The notes under the pieces: generated by a model
Told to the model about the DNA's origin: nothing
Database searches by the model: none
What the model saw: the letters and a program-made list of their open reading frames with translations, nothing else
NCBI GenBank assembly: GCA_021613535.1
Contig: CP075492.1
Span: 16,926,001 to 16,990,000, forward strand
Direction: 5' to 3'
Source of the DNA: Adineta vaga
Taxonomy: Eukaryota; Rotifera
Length of the DNA: 64,000 nucleotides
Shown: piece after piece, positions 33,025 to 44,270 of the stretch
Layout: each line of letters opens with the position of its first letter
Numbering within the stretch: position 1 is the first letter of the stretch
Made by a program: the position numbers and the translations under genes

Positions 33025-33450
33025 CTATCCTTTTATGCAGCCGTGTGCTTTCTGTGCACTGCTGTATGCAACACTGCCAGTTGCGCTGACAATTTCGTAG
33101 AGAACTCTGCCGTCCAGTTTGCATGCTGCGACACGAAAATTACCCCACCATTGGAACCCACCGGATAAACGGCTGCACGTACTGTCAAGGCACGAACGGA
33201 AAGCATTGTCACACGAATCCTGACTTCTACCACACGTATCATAACAAATATCATGTGCATTACAACAGGATTTGAGCGATCCTTCACCAACAAGCCGCAG
33301 ACTTGCATCAATATTGAAATATCCAGGTCCACAACCGTTTGCCTGGCGACGTTGTCGATAGTGAAGACTGCTGTTCACAGATCCGACAAGGACTAATACG
33401 AGAATACATAGGGAATAGATTCGATGCATATTGATATTGTTGTGCGCCAA
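33025..33450 (-). CDS. Secreted phospholipase A2, group XII-like
   Basis: The 141-aa single-exon protein begins with a signal peptide (RIYSLCILVLVLVGSVNSS) and a short basic pro-segment (YRQRRQ). The catalytic centre is CCNAHDICYDTCG: the His and following Asp activate water for sn-2 ester hydrolysis, and the preceding GCGPGYFN stretch is positioned like the Ca2+-binding loop. At least ten further Cys predict a disulfide-rich extracellular enzyme. The spacing looks closer to group XII than to pancreatic or venom types, as I recall it. The upstream ATG at 33450 is used, but the in-frame Met at 33426 directly precedes the hydrophobic core and may be the true start. The likely role is lipid digestion or defence. 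Confidence 0.85.
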   Translation of the reverse strand: MAHNNINMHRIYSLCILVLVLVGSVNSSLHYRQRRQANGCGPGYFNIDASLRLVGEGSLKSCCNAHDICYDTCGRSQDSCDNAFRSCLDSTCSRLSGGFQWWGNFRVAACKLDGRVLYEIVSATGSVAYSSAQKAHGCIKG

Positions 33451-33960
33451 TAAATGTATTAAATAAACGCTGAAAATGAAGCGTTTTCAGCCTTTATATA
33501 CATTTATGCAAAGAAATGTTTATCCAGTTTATTAACTATTCAAGTACAATCTTGATAAATTCTATGCATGCAATAGAAGTACTTATACGTATTAATTAAG
33601 TTTCCAGTTTTCAATCGTTTGCATATGAATTGATAAGAGCATAGAGAAGTGGAGGGTATGGATATGGAAAAAAATTGAGACCATCGGAGTCATAGTCGCA
33701 CATACACTCTTATCTTTTTTTCATCCATAGTGTTCGACAAGAGACATCTATCGTACTATAAGACAACAAAAAACATGAAATAAAAATTCTTTTCATTCTA
33801 TACTTCAATCGTGGGATTTCATGAGTGTCTTTGTTTTGCCATAATATGTATTACTAACATGAGAAACTATGTACACAACGTTTATTTTCTTCCTCATATT
33901 TTTTTATCAAATTTGTTTGTCATTCTCTCGTCAACGCGTTTCCTCTGCTAAATCACTCAG
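33451..33960. other. Intergenic, no gene recognised
   Basis: AT-rich sequence with a weak TGTGGG-family element (GTGGAGGGTATGGATATGG, about 33649-33667) but no clear second arm. Confidence 0.4.
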
Positions 33961-34400
33961 CAAATAGCTACATCAACTGGTAGAAAACGTTGTTTTACGT
34001 GTACTAAAGAAAAAGCGACATCAAAATGTGCTAGTTGTTTGAAAGATTTTTGTTATAATCATTTGGGTGATCATCGACAACAATTAGCAAGCCAACTAGA
34101 TTGAATTGAAATCCATCGAGATTTTTGTCGACGAGCACTCAGTGACCGAACTGCAAATCCACTCATTAAACAGATCGCAACAATGGGAACAAGAATCTAT
34201 AAATAAAGTTCGTGAAGCAGCGAAATGAATTCAAAAACTCAATGAATAACTGATCAAACCACAATATTTAACAGTTCGATATGACTCTACACCATTTGTA
34301 AACAATATTCAAGTTGATACATCATAGATGAATCAACCAACACTACATCTTCAATACAAACTCTTCTATTATCATTGAAGACTGTAAATGAAGGTAATTG
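33961..34400 (+). pseudogene. B-box-like zinc-finger protein relic
   Basis: The frame opens TSTGRKRCFTCTKEKATSKC and continues ASCLKDFCYNHLGDHRQQL, a C-C-C-C-C-H-H B-box-like zinc site seen in bdelloid coiled-coil proteins. A TGA follows after QLASQLD, then coding sequence continues through two further frames (LIKQIA, then WEQESINKVREAAK) with extra stops. It is a decayed gene with no plausible product. Confidence 0.65.
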
Positions 34401-35134
34401 TTTTCCTTCGCTGTCTCTATGATATCCTGGCTTCTATGTCATGCAGTGACAAGAGAAGATTTACAATATCAATACGATGGTTATGTCTTTGCCATCAAAT
34501 ACTAGTATAACCCTTGCTCGAATTTGTTCATCATTATAGTCTGTTTCTTATTAACTTTTTTTCGACTCGAATTCGTTTTCTTCATGCTTACTTAGTATAA
34601 TTGTGCGATTCGATTTTGTAAACTTGGATCATTTGGATTGGCAATCATTCACTGATAAAACAGAGTTATCAAAAATATAATTTTGTCATATGTCAATTAT
34701 TTTTTATTCGATATAGAAATAACATTCATAATTTTATCCTATCACACTGAAATATAAAGTTAATGAAGAATTTTTTAATGAATTTATTTCAAACTCTATT
34801 CGAAAAAAGAAATTTCTATCAAAGAAATGATTGTTATAACCTATTGTGTTTGAGAATTACAACGAAATTCAGCAATAATGGAGAAAAATATCATCGATTA
34901 TTCATCATTTTATTAACGTGAAAATGAAAACAACGAAGAGAATTCAATTCAATACGGATCAAGTAAAAAAAAACAGCATAATTTTATTACAAATTTTCTT
35001 ATATAGATTGAAAAAAACTTCAATGAATTAATCTACAAATTGTAAACAAGACAAAAAATATCCAAATAAAAAAGAATTCCAATGTGAAAGATACTATTAA
35101 GAATAAGGATAAAAACAAAATTCATACTTCATAA
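34401..35134. other. Intergenic, no gene recognised
   Basis: Very AT-rich sequence with no motif recognised. Confidence 0.4.
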
Positions 35135-35329
35135 GTGGAAATGCTCATTGCTAATTCAGTTGTCAGTCAAATTGATATTTATTCGAGTTTAAATAATGAA
35201 ATTTTTTCAAAACATTTTCATTATTCAACTTCAGCTGCTGTTGCAGATCTCAATTCTGATCATCATCTTGATATTGTTGTCGTAAATTCTGATACAAAGA
35301 ATTATTCTTTGATGGTAATGGGAGTTTAA
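35135..35329 (+). pseudogene. FG-GAP/VCBS-repeat fragment
   Basis: The 64-residue frame contains SAAVADLNSDHHLDIVVVNS, the Ca2+-binding D-x-N-x-D-x-x-x-D loop of integrin-type FG-GAP/VCBS repeats common in bdelloid secreted proteins. Only one repeat is present. There is no signal peptide, and the frame ends soon after. It is a gene fragment. Confidence 0.5.
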
Positions 35330-35713
35330 ACTATTACTGTCAACGAAATCACACACTGTGACACTAATGTATACATTAGACTATCTTGAGAGTGTATGTA
35401 ACTATATCCATAAGATTTATTGGAAAATTTTCGTTTATATTGTCGCTAAAAGTTTTTTTCTCACTTTTGTATGGTTATTCGTGAATATAATCTTTGATGT
35501 GGCTCATATCGTAAAAACACCATAGTTTTTTTCTATTCTGTTTGTTGATTTAAGACAAAATAGTTACAATGACTCATCGACTGATTGCTTTTCTACTGTG
35601 AAAAAAATAAATACGCACATACATATAATAAGAAAAAGAGCAAAAAAATCTGGCAATCGCTGTTTTTATATAAAAATCCGATTATTAACTATTAATTATC
35701 TTAAAGTTATTCG
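35330..35713. other. Upstream region of the zinc-finger/LRR gene
   Basis: Non-coding. It probably holds the promoter, but no element is identified. Confidence 0.4.
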
Positions 35714-37961
35714 ATGGCAAGCAATACAGATTTTTATAACTCCAATGAACAAAGTAAGTGCTTCACATCAGTATTTTTATATCTTATTATAACTTTTTTC
35801 TACTCAAAAATTGAGTGTACTTTGAAATTTGGAGGTCGGCACGATTTTCTTGGATAAAGTCTAGAGAATTTAGTAACAATAACTTAATAATATATGGTCG
35901 ATATTCTTTTCAGAAAATGATCAATCGACCGGAATGTCAACGTATCATAATCTAGATCTCGAAAAGAGAATTGCCGAGAAGGGAAATGAAGCAACACTCA
36001 ATTTGAATAACAGAAACTTAACTGATGAAGATATGATAATTATTAGTTACGCATTACAACATCAAACGGTAAGGATATCTACTCTTTTTCTATGGAATAA
36101 TCTACTTTTAACCTAGGACACATCTGACAAAAATTCTTTATTATTTTAGATTGATACAGACGTTTTAGTAGTAGAATCGGCACAAATTCAACAGGATGAA
36201 TGGTCCTGTGCTAAATGTACTCTTACAAATGAGTCCACAGATAGGATATGCGAAGTATGTGGAGCTTCACGTCTATATGGTGTTCCAGAATCACGATTCA
36301 ATCAGGAAGATGAATGGGCATGCGAGAATTGTACTCTCTTCAATAAATCATCGAATCCAGTATGTGAACTTTGTTCTGCTTCACGTCCACATCCACTACA
36401 AAAACAAACTCTTACAAATCAACAAAAATTATACTATTTTACCGATCAGAAACTGGTATATATAAGTATATTTTCAACAAGATTTTTAACTTTAAGAAAA
36501 GTTTTACTCTCACGAAAGAAACGAACCAATGGATTTTCTTTTTACTTTTATTTTTCATACAGGCGTTTACTACGCTTAACCTCTACTGCAATTCAATTAG
36601 TTGTCGTGGCGCAAAACATCTTGCTGATGGATTAAATCACAACAAAGTAATTGATAAAATTTTTTGCATTTAATTTTCCAATAAACTAATCTATATATTC
36701 TCAAATAGGTACTTAAAACATTGAGCCTCTACAAGAATAATATTGGAGACGATGGAGCTGGATATATTGCTCAAGCTTTACGACATAACAATGTTACTAT
36801 TCATCATCATTAGTCATCTCTAATAACTTTTACTCTTTTTAAACAGACACTTACTACATTGATATTCGGCAAAGAGCACGTTCAAGGAAATTCTATTGGA
36901 GAACTAGGAGCACAACATCTAGCGGATGCATTACGATACAATCAAGTAATAATTAATTCTTCTTATTATTATTATTTTTCTTTGCTACGTAGACATTAAC
37001 CGCAATAGATCTTCATCTTAATCAAATAGGATCCAATGGAGCACAATATCTAGCTCATGCTTTACAAAACAATCATGTTATACACTTCATTTATTCATAT
37101 CTTAAATATACACTCTTTACTTTCACATAGACACTTACCTCGCTGTCACTCGCAGAAAATCAGATAGAAGATGATGGAGCTATACATTTAGGCAATGCAT
37201 TAAAAAACAATAATGTTATTTATTTCATTTATTCATGTTTTCTAATGACCTGCTTATATTACTTTTATAGAAACTTATGGCACTCTCACTCTATCACAAT
37301 AATATTGGGCCTGATGGAGCACAAGCTCTTGCAGATGGAATAACAAACAACGAAGTAACATACTCTTATATCCAATTGTGAAAGGAAATATCTTGAATTT
37401 TCTTGTGCAGATGCTTGCCACACTAAATCTTAATAACAATAAAATCTCAGCTCGGGGAGTACAATATTTTGCTCGTGCATTAGAAATTAACAAAGTAATC
37501 CTCATCTTCAATCAGCTTTTTATTTCATAAGCAAAATATATAGCTATCGTACTTAAACTATTTCATTTGATTTTGATTTTGTTTTCATATAGACTCTCAA
37601 ATCATTGTTACTCGATGGAAATTCTATCGGAGACGATGGATGTAACCATCTAGCTCTGGTATTACGAAGCAATAAAGTAAATAAGTTTGTTTTACGAATT
37701 CATTTATTTTCTTTATTTTATCGAAAGACACTTACAACACTTCAAGTCTCATATAATAATATTAGTAATCGTGGTGGACAATCATTATATAATGCAATGA
37801 AAAACAACAATGTAAGGATTTTATCTATTTATTTGTTTCTCATATTTTAAATATATACTTTCAAATAGACACTCAACGAAATAATCATTTACGGAAATTC
37901 CATGGATGGTGATATAGAAAGTAATATTGGTGATTTATGTACAAGTGAACAGACAGAATAA
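35714..37961 (+). CDS. RanBP2-type zinc finger plus leucine-rich repeat protein (NLRC3/NOD3-like LRRs)
   Basis: Thirteen exons join in frame to 1365 nt (454 aa). Exon 1 is 35714-35753, exon 2 is 35914-36068, and exon 3 (36150-36455) holds two RanBP2 zinc fingers (WSCAKCTLTNESTDRICEVC and WACENCTLFNKSSNPVCELC). These bind RNA or ubiquitin in other proteins. Then come ten LRR exons starting at 36563, 36709, 36847, 36993, 37131, 37271, 37411, 37593, 37728 and 37869. Eight are exactly 84 nt (28 codons); the one at 36847 is 99 nt and the last is 93 nt. All LRR introns are phase 0, so each LRR is its own exon. The repeat pattern is TLxxLxLxxNxIGxxGAxxLAxAL. There is no NACHT or signal peptide, which suggests a cytosolic scaffold or sensor. 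Confidence 0.9.
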
Positions 37962-38239
37962 GTTACATATATTTATTTAATAAATTAATGACTTAGCCTT
38001 GAACTGAAAAGAAATTGTTTTATAAAATTTAAAGAATTAGTATCATTGGTTTCGTATAGTTAGATATTAGTACCACATACCTCATTTGCATATTTCGATT
38101 CCTATTGATCGTTATATAGTATAATTAAGCGTGATATTTAAAAATAGTTCATTGTCACTGCACTTCATTTTTTTTACAAATTAGTTAATCTTGATTGATC
38201 ATCATAATATTCATGTTCATTTGACGAACATGTGAAATA
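37962..38239. other. Intergenic
   Basis: Nothing is recognised after the LRR gene; no hairpin of the 3'-end family is evident here. Confidence 0.35.
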
Positions 38240-38395
38240 AGAACAATTGAATTCATCGATACTATTTGAACAGTTCCAAATCTTATCACAATTACTTTTC
38301 GACAGTCATCATCTTCAATATGATTTAGCGATAACAGCTATTATATTGTTATCATTAACGTTTTCTTCTCTATGTGATCTCCTTGAGGTTCGATG
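38240..38395 (+). pseudogene. Possible exon relic
   Basis: The frame SSILFEQFQILSQLLFDSHH continues through a hydrophobic LAITAIILLSLTFSSLCDLL and ends near a GAGGTTCG that could be a splice donor. Its composition looks coding, but no start codon, neighbouring exon or family is recognised. Confidence 0.2.
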
Positions 38396-39189
38396 TACTT
38401 GATATATATCTTTTTTTCTTCTCTTGCCTCTCTATTCCATCATCTGATCTTTGGACTTATATAAAAAGTGAATAAACTGGATGTGATACAATAGTACATA
38501 CAATACCAGCCATATAATCCGATGCAAATGTAATGCCAAGTTGTGTACTTTATGAACAGTTTGATTTAGGTTTTAGAAATATATTTGTCTAAAGATATTG
38601 CACAGCCGACAATCAGTAAATTAATTTAAATAAAAAAAAGAAAACAATACTTAATCTTATTTTATTCTACTAATTCTTTAAATTTCATGTCAATTAATTC
38701 TTTTATTAAAATATGAAAACGAAATTTAAAAACAATTTATAGATTTCCTCAATAATCAATTGTAATTTTTAGAAGAGGAAACTAACGAAAGAAAATATAT
38801 GAGAATTTTCAAAACATGTGTATGCTTGGAACGATTCATTTTCTCAATTGATTCAAGTGAAAATAAGCGGCATCTGTGTTGAATATTAGAAGAAAATATT
38901 CGACGATGATCTAAATAATTACGATTTCATCTTTCCACTTGGTAATAAATTCAAAGACATTTCATCGACTTATGTTCTCTTTTCTGAAAGAAAGGCTTAT
39001 CGAAGTCGAGAACTCGAATCTGCAGAAAACGTTCTCTACGTGCCTACAACATTCGCCATAACACTCACGCTTGAGATGAACGCGCTGCAATTGTAGAGAA
39101 ACTATTTTAGCAACAACGGATCGTAGAGCCCATAACCAGTTTGTCAACCTAAGTTCTTCAACAGTATTTGGTCTGTAGATTGACATGCA
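38396..39189. other. Intergenic, no gene recognised
   Basis: AT-rich. The minus-strand frame at 38962-39186 has no recognisable motif and is not called. Confidence 0.35.
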
Positions 39190-39604
39190 TCAATTAACTT
39201 GTATCGACTTTGTCATTACTCGATATTCAAGTGCGGCTCTTTTTACTTTCCTTCAAAAGCAATCTACAGCATTGACAATTAATGGCAGCTATAGCTTACC
39301 AATGGATGAAACAGATAATAATTATGTAGTTTCGGCGCTGTCATGCCAACGATATGTCGAACAGGATATGTAAATATCGGAGGTCCACTCAATATACAAT
39401 GCGTGAATGATACATGGACCCAATTTCCCAGTTTTGCTCTCAATATCAGCAATGTTTCTATAACTCCAACCATGAAATCCACGAAAGTCAACCTGGACGC
39501 AGCATGTCCCGCCGATCCGACCACTTATTCTATTGAAAATGGAGTTTTTGCTCGCAGTTCAACGTTAACACATATAGGCTCTACATATCGAGGTATATCG
39601 ATGT
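39190..39604 (+). pseudogene. Sushi/CCP-domain protein relic
   Basis: Two overlapping frames share one homology: NGSYSLPMDETDNNYVVSAL (up to about 39370), then CRTGYVNIGGPLNIQCVNDT followed by WTQFP, the second half of a sushi (CCP) domain. The next domain begins CPADPTTYSIENGVF and breaks off at 39604. The frameshift near 39345 and the missing ends mark it as a fragment. Sushi domains mediate extracellular adhesion or complement-like binding. Confidence 0.5.
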
Positions 39605-39690
39605 AAAACATCACAGCTCAAGATCCAAGACTTCGTATATTCTAGGATGGAATGCGTTTAGCTGTGCATTTAGTTATATGATCGATCCAG

Positions 39691-39740
39691 CTATGGGTTG
39701 TGAGTGTTAGATAGATGTAATGCCCCCACCCACGACTATG
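39691..39740. repeat. TGTGGG-type hairpin
   Basis: The left arm CTATGGGTTGTGAGTG faces the right arm CCCCCACCCACGACTATG. It lies 87 bp past the stop of the sushi relic. Confidence 0.55.
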
Positions 39741-40635
39741 ACATGTTTTACGAAGTTCGAAGAGCTATATAAGATATGGCTCTGATAAAAAGTTCAGAAA
39801 CAGGTACTTTGATATTCTCGAGATAATATGTAAATACTAAGTTATCAATCATCATATGAGGCTATGAAGAGGTGATAATTCAAGAAACTACCTATATTAC
39901 TCAGTTCAATTATTACTGAATCTTAAAAATCTTAAGTATTGTATATAGCGGCGTTAGTCTTTGAGGTTTTAATGAAAGTCCAATTGGTATTTCTCGAAGA
40001 TATGCATGCATAAGTCGGGTATTGTATATGGAAATTGTACTAAAGCGGTAGAGCATACAGAATCATAATCACCAATGAAAATGTATGTCGCACACAACAA
40101 AAATCATAGTAGAGTATTCTCCGAATCGAAACCTATCGATCTATATAGTTTCTAAAAGTTTCTGCCAACAAGAAGCTACTGAGCCGATTTACGGCCTTAA
40201 AGGCCCGCGTCCTTTCAATACGAAAACGTTCAGTCGACTCGTAGCAAGGCTTACTTATTTTTTAAATATACATGTACATCTGAGTCAAGTAAAGCTACTC
40301 ACTAGTATAAGAGAAACGTGATCGCAGCTGTCACAAATGCTCGATAAAAAGCGTCTAGAATGCAGTTTTCTTCACGTCACTGTCGAAAAATACAGCAAGA
40401 ATTAATCAGAAATTCATTAAAAACTTGTAACAACCAGTTTCGTCTGTGTTGAATCACATTAGCATTCATATAGAGCGTGATGAAATGAATGACACATGAG
40501 ATTGAAAATTCAGTAGATGGAAACGTACATATATTTTCATTCAGAAAATTTACATTAGGTTTACAATATTTCTTTATTACAATGAATGTCTTTTTTCGTT
40601 TTTTTTTCTTGGATACATAAGATTCATATACTTTT
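39741..40635. other. Intergenic, no gene recognised
   Basis: Short frames only. A D-arm-like string (AGCGGTAGAGCATAC, about 40044) was examined as a tRNA and rejected. Confidence 0.4.
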
Positions 40636-41226
40636 TTAACGTCCATACGAATTGTTACTTGGAGGAGATGGTATAAGGTGATGAAGTACAACACTCAATG
40701 CTAACAAAAATGGTTGATCTTGATTTGCTGCTATTTCTACTCCATTCAATTTCCAGCTGGCAATGTTTTGATGGTGGGCATTCCATATGGAAAAATATTT
40801 TGGTTCTCGAGACAATATTGTAATGTCATGAGGCCCATAAACAGTGTTAATTTCAAAATGAAGCCCTCCAGCAGATCTTCTTATTCTTGCTATTTCACGG
40901 TCATCGTTTAACAATAATTGATATGTTGGGTGCAAGAAGTGTCCGGATTCCTTTTGAATGGTAATCAAAGGAGTACCGAAGCGATCCTCTAGTATTAGGT
41001 TATTAATGCCACCAAATAGTCGACCGCCACGGACCAGATACTGTTCGTTATCGTTTTCATATATGGTAAATTTTTTATCGATAGAAAATGGATGGCCAAC
41101 TATTCGATAAAGTCGCATAGATGAATATGGTTGTAATCCAATGCCTGCTGAACGATGAGTTTCTTTATATCGTCGTAATTTTGTACTATGAACATCTCTA
41201 TCATAGTAATGATGTCGCGAGTACAT
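40636..41226 (-). CDS. LURP-one-related / scramblase-like (tubby C-terminal fold) protein
   Basis: The 196-aa single-exon frame starts MYSRHHYYDRDVHSTKLRRY. The core fits the LOR family: FSIDKKFTIYENDNEQYLVR, LILEDRFGTPLITIQKESGH, LHPTYQLLLNDDREIARIRR and YGPHDITILSREPKYFSIWN, then IASWKLNGVEIAANQDQPFL. The family adopts a closed 12-strand beta-barrel related to tubby C-terminal and phospholipid scramblase domains. It often ends in a hydrophobic central helix, here LLALSVVLHHLI. The function in animals is poorly defined, and membrane or lipid association is plausible. The N-terminal ~35 residues are basic. The gene is intact. Confidence 0.8.
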   Translation of the reverse strand: MYSRHHYYDRDVHSTKLRRYKETHRSAGIGLQPYSSMRLYRIVGHPFSIDKKFTIYENDNEQYLVRGGRLFGGINNLILEDRFGTPLITIQKESGHFLHPTYQLLLNDDREIARIRRSAGGLHFEINTVYGPHDITILSREPKYFSIWNAHHQNIASWKLNGVEIAANQDQPFLLALSVVLHHLIPSPPSNNSYGR

Positions 41227-42281
41227 TTTGCAAGACTTTTCTATTTTATCTTCTTCCTAGCGATAAATTAAGATGTGTTATTAAATATACCACAATGTAT
41301 CAAAAAGTAAGCTATACTGATCTACAAACATACACTACAGACCATATAATCATTTATCTTCAGTATTATTCAGTATTCACAGCTGAAACATATATCTTTC
41401 ATTTTCATAAAACGAAATGAAACATAGCCTGATATTGAGCTACTATCTTGAAGACGAGGATGCGTATTAGCTTGTGGATATCAGATGAACCTACTTCCAC
41501 ATACTCTACAATACAGCTGAAAAGATATTTGGAATTCTGTAAAAATCTTTCGTAGCATCTTGTCCTTATTTGAACACGGCTCACAGTACCATCGGCAACA
41601 TGAATCGATCAGTGGGAGATTATCACACTACACTTCCGCAAATTTAATTTGAAATAGTGATTCATATTTTAAAGACTAATCTGTCGGTGTTGACTTATAG
41701 TCTGATTAATGCCATAGCAAGCAGATTTGTACATACTCTACGTACACGTTTTTGCCTACTATGTATTTCTTGTATAGACGGCTGAACGTTTTATACATAT
41801 TGAAGCGCCTCCGTTCTCTATATCCTAGTAGCAGCGCAACGGTGTGGAAATTGACAGTAGATGTTGGCAGATGTCTTGTATTCATTTACATGTGACTCTT
41901 ATATTCACACCCACACCCTTTTTTTTCTCTCGAGTACTTCTATATCTGACTTAGTTCCCGATAATTTTATGTAAACTCTCTCAAGTCTTAACATTACAGA
42001 CGAATTAATATTAGAAATTACACTTACTTGTGAATGAAATATGCGTGTTTACTGTATGTCTTTACAGCTGATTTCGCTTCGTTTTATAGTTTTTAGACGA
42101 GACTTGGTTTTTTCCCTCAGAATCCTATTTACGAAATTAATCAATCGTGACACTTTCATCGCATAAATAGTATCTAACGAAACACATTTCATTATGACTC
42201 ATTTTAATCGTTTACCTTCTTTTTCCCCGTTTACATTCGTTTCTTTGAATCAATGAATCATACTATTTTCATCAGATATTT
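41227..42281. other. Intergenic, no gene recognised
   Basis: It holds one half-element of the TGTGGG family (TTCACACCCACACCCTTTTT, about 41903-41922). No long frame or RNA gene is recognised. Confidence 0.4.
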
Positions 42282-42361
42282 CTTGAGGGTATGAGCGTAT
42301 GAGAAAAGAAAGACAAGTAGATTCTCGACCATGCACCCTCACCATCGCTCACACCATCAAG
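42282..42361. repeat. TGTGGG-family hairpin, long-loop form
   Basis: The left arm CTTGAGGGTATGAGCGTATGA faces the right arm CACCATCGCTCACACCATCAAG, with extra CACCCTC in the spacer. It lies about 260 bp upstream of the NHL gene. No gene ending at its left is recognised. Confidence 0.5.
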
Positions 42362-42620
42362 ATCTGTACGTTACTATTTCTAACATTCTATTTTCCAAAG
42401 CTCGTTTTCCTCCAGTCTTTTGTCAATTTTATGTAGGTTAGATTTTTTTTGATATAGAATCACAAAATATATTTAAAAACTAATCCCATGAATATCAAAT
42501 TTCCATTTATAGAAGTATTAGAATAATATTGTTAATCGGTTATACAATCTAAAGTGTCACCTGTATGTTTGATATAAAAAAGGAATACACTGTCAGTATT
42601 ATTTCATTTCAATATAAACT

Positions 42621-44161
42621 ATGAAAAAAAATATTATTTCTTATTTCAGTTTTGTTCTTCTCAAGTAAATTTTATCCATTTGCTTTAATATTCAACGATT
42701 TTATATTTTAGCATTACAGGTTTGATGTTCGTTCTATGATAGATATTCATCTATGTAAGTTATTTCATTCATAGTTATAGTAAGATCACAATTATGTTAT
42801 GATGTTTCTCAATATACTCGATGTTCGACGAATAATGCTTGTGGCTGTTTTCATATGATAAATACTGTTGATACAGGCATATGCGGTTTCCTTTGGCCAA
42901 CTTGTTCTCATCTTGCGCCATGTGATTCTTTAAATCATGCATGTTATCAATCTAATACTATCTGTGTTCGACATCCTCGATGTCAAGATCATCCTATTTG
43001 TTATCCAATATCAATGATGGATCAGAAAGTCTGTCCACCAATGAATGGTAAGAAATCTTCACAAATCATAGATCGCTTGATTAAGATAATTCTATTTAAG
43101 CAATACTTTTCAATTTTCATCTTAATTATCTTCTATATTTCTATAAATAGCGACAATCACTACAACTACATCGATAGCAACAACCACTACTCAAAAACCA
43201 CGTAAGTCTTATACTATAGTGCTTCGACGATTTTTATAAAACGATAATTTCATTGATTGTAGTTAATAACTATTCGAAATGGATACAAAATGGTATTACC
43301 ATTGCTGGAGGAAACGGAGAAGGCGATCAATTAAATCAGCTTCATCATCCTAAAACCATTTATATTGATGATGAACAGACGACTTATATTGTTGACACTT
43401 TAAATCATCGTATTATTGAGTGGAAATATAACGCCACGAATGGTCAAGTTGTCGCCGGTGGTAATGGACAAGGAAATGAAATGAATCAATTGAATCATCC
43501 AACAGATATGATTATTGATAAAAACAAAGATTCACTTATTGTTTGTGATTGGGGAAATGGACGAGTGATGCGATGGTCACGTCGAAATCAAACAGATCAA
43601 CAAATAATTATATCACAAATTTACTGTCAAGGTCTAGCAATCGATAATAAAGGAGATATCTATGTTTCTAGCATAAATAATCATGAAGTAAGACGATGGA
43701 GAGAAGGAGAAACAGATGGAATCCTTGTTGCAGGTGGAAATGGAATGGGAGCTAATCTCAATCAATTCTTTTCTTCTACTTATATTTTTGTCGATAATGA
43801 ATATTCAATTTATATATCAGATTCAAATAATCATCGTATAATGAAATGGATGAAAGATGCAAAAACAGGTATCGTTGTTGCTGGTGGTCATGGTTACGGA
43901 AATAGTCTCAGACAATTATCTTCTCCTATGGGAGTGACTGTTGATCATTTAGGTAATATCTATGTGGCAGACTTTAACAATCATAGGGTAGTTCGTTGGC
44001 AATCAGGTGCAAGTGAAGGTAGTATTATTGTCGGTGGAAATGGGGCGGGACAACAATCAAATCAATTATATAATCCTGTAGGGTTATTATTCGATCGAGA
44101 AAATAATCTTTATGTCGTCGATCACGTCAATAATCGAATACAAAAATTCGATATTGCTTAA
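42621..44161 (+). CDS. Secreted Cys-rich/NHL-repeat beta-propeller protein
   Basis: Five exons join in frame: 42621-42664, 42712-42719 (an 8-nt microexon), 42781-43047, 43151-43201 and 43263-44161. The total is 1269 nt (422 aa). The start MKKNIISYFSFVLLNITVRS is a signal peptide. Exon 3 encodes the Cys-rich module (RCSTNNACGC, CDSLNHACYQSNTICV, HPICYPISMMDQKVCPP). Exon 4 is a Thr-rich stalk (ATITTTTSIATTTTQKP). Exon 5 forms six NHL blades with VAGGNGxG...NQLxxP and YVxDxxNHRIxxW signatures. The propeller probably binds an extracellular partner; the ligand is unknown. The N-terminal exons and their phases (2,1,1) match the kelch gene at 8984-10842. Confidence 0.88.
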
Positions 44162-44250
44162 CATCATTGTTCTTCTGTGAAAATATATTCGTTTTTTTTT
44201 TACTTCAGTCAAGAATAAAATGAAAATGAACTAATTGATAAATCTTTTAT

Positions 44251-44270
44251 CTGAGGGTGGGTGTGGGTGT
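44251..44270 (+). repeat. TGTGGG-type tract, single arm
   Basis: CTGAGGGTGGGTGTGGGTGT, 90 bp past the NHL stop, with no C-rich partner downstream. The ART-like relic starts directly after it. Confidence 0.65.

Noticed and set aside
40040-40080. tRNA-Met-like string (AGCGGTAGAGCATAC...CATAATC)
   Set aside because: The D-stem pairs only partly, and no T-arm or acceptor stem follows. At best it is a very decayed tRNA relic.
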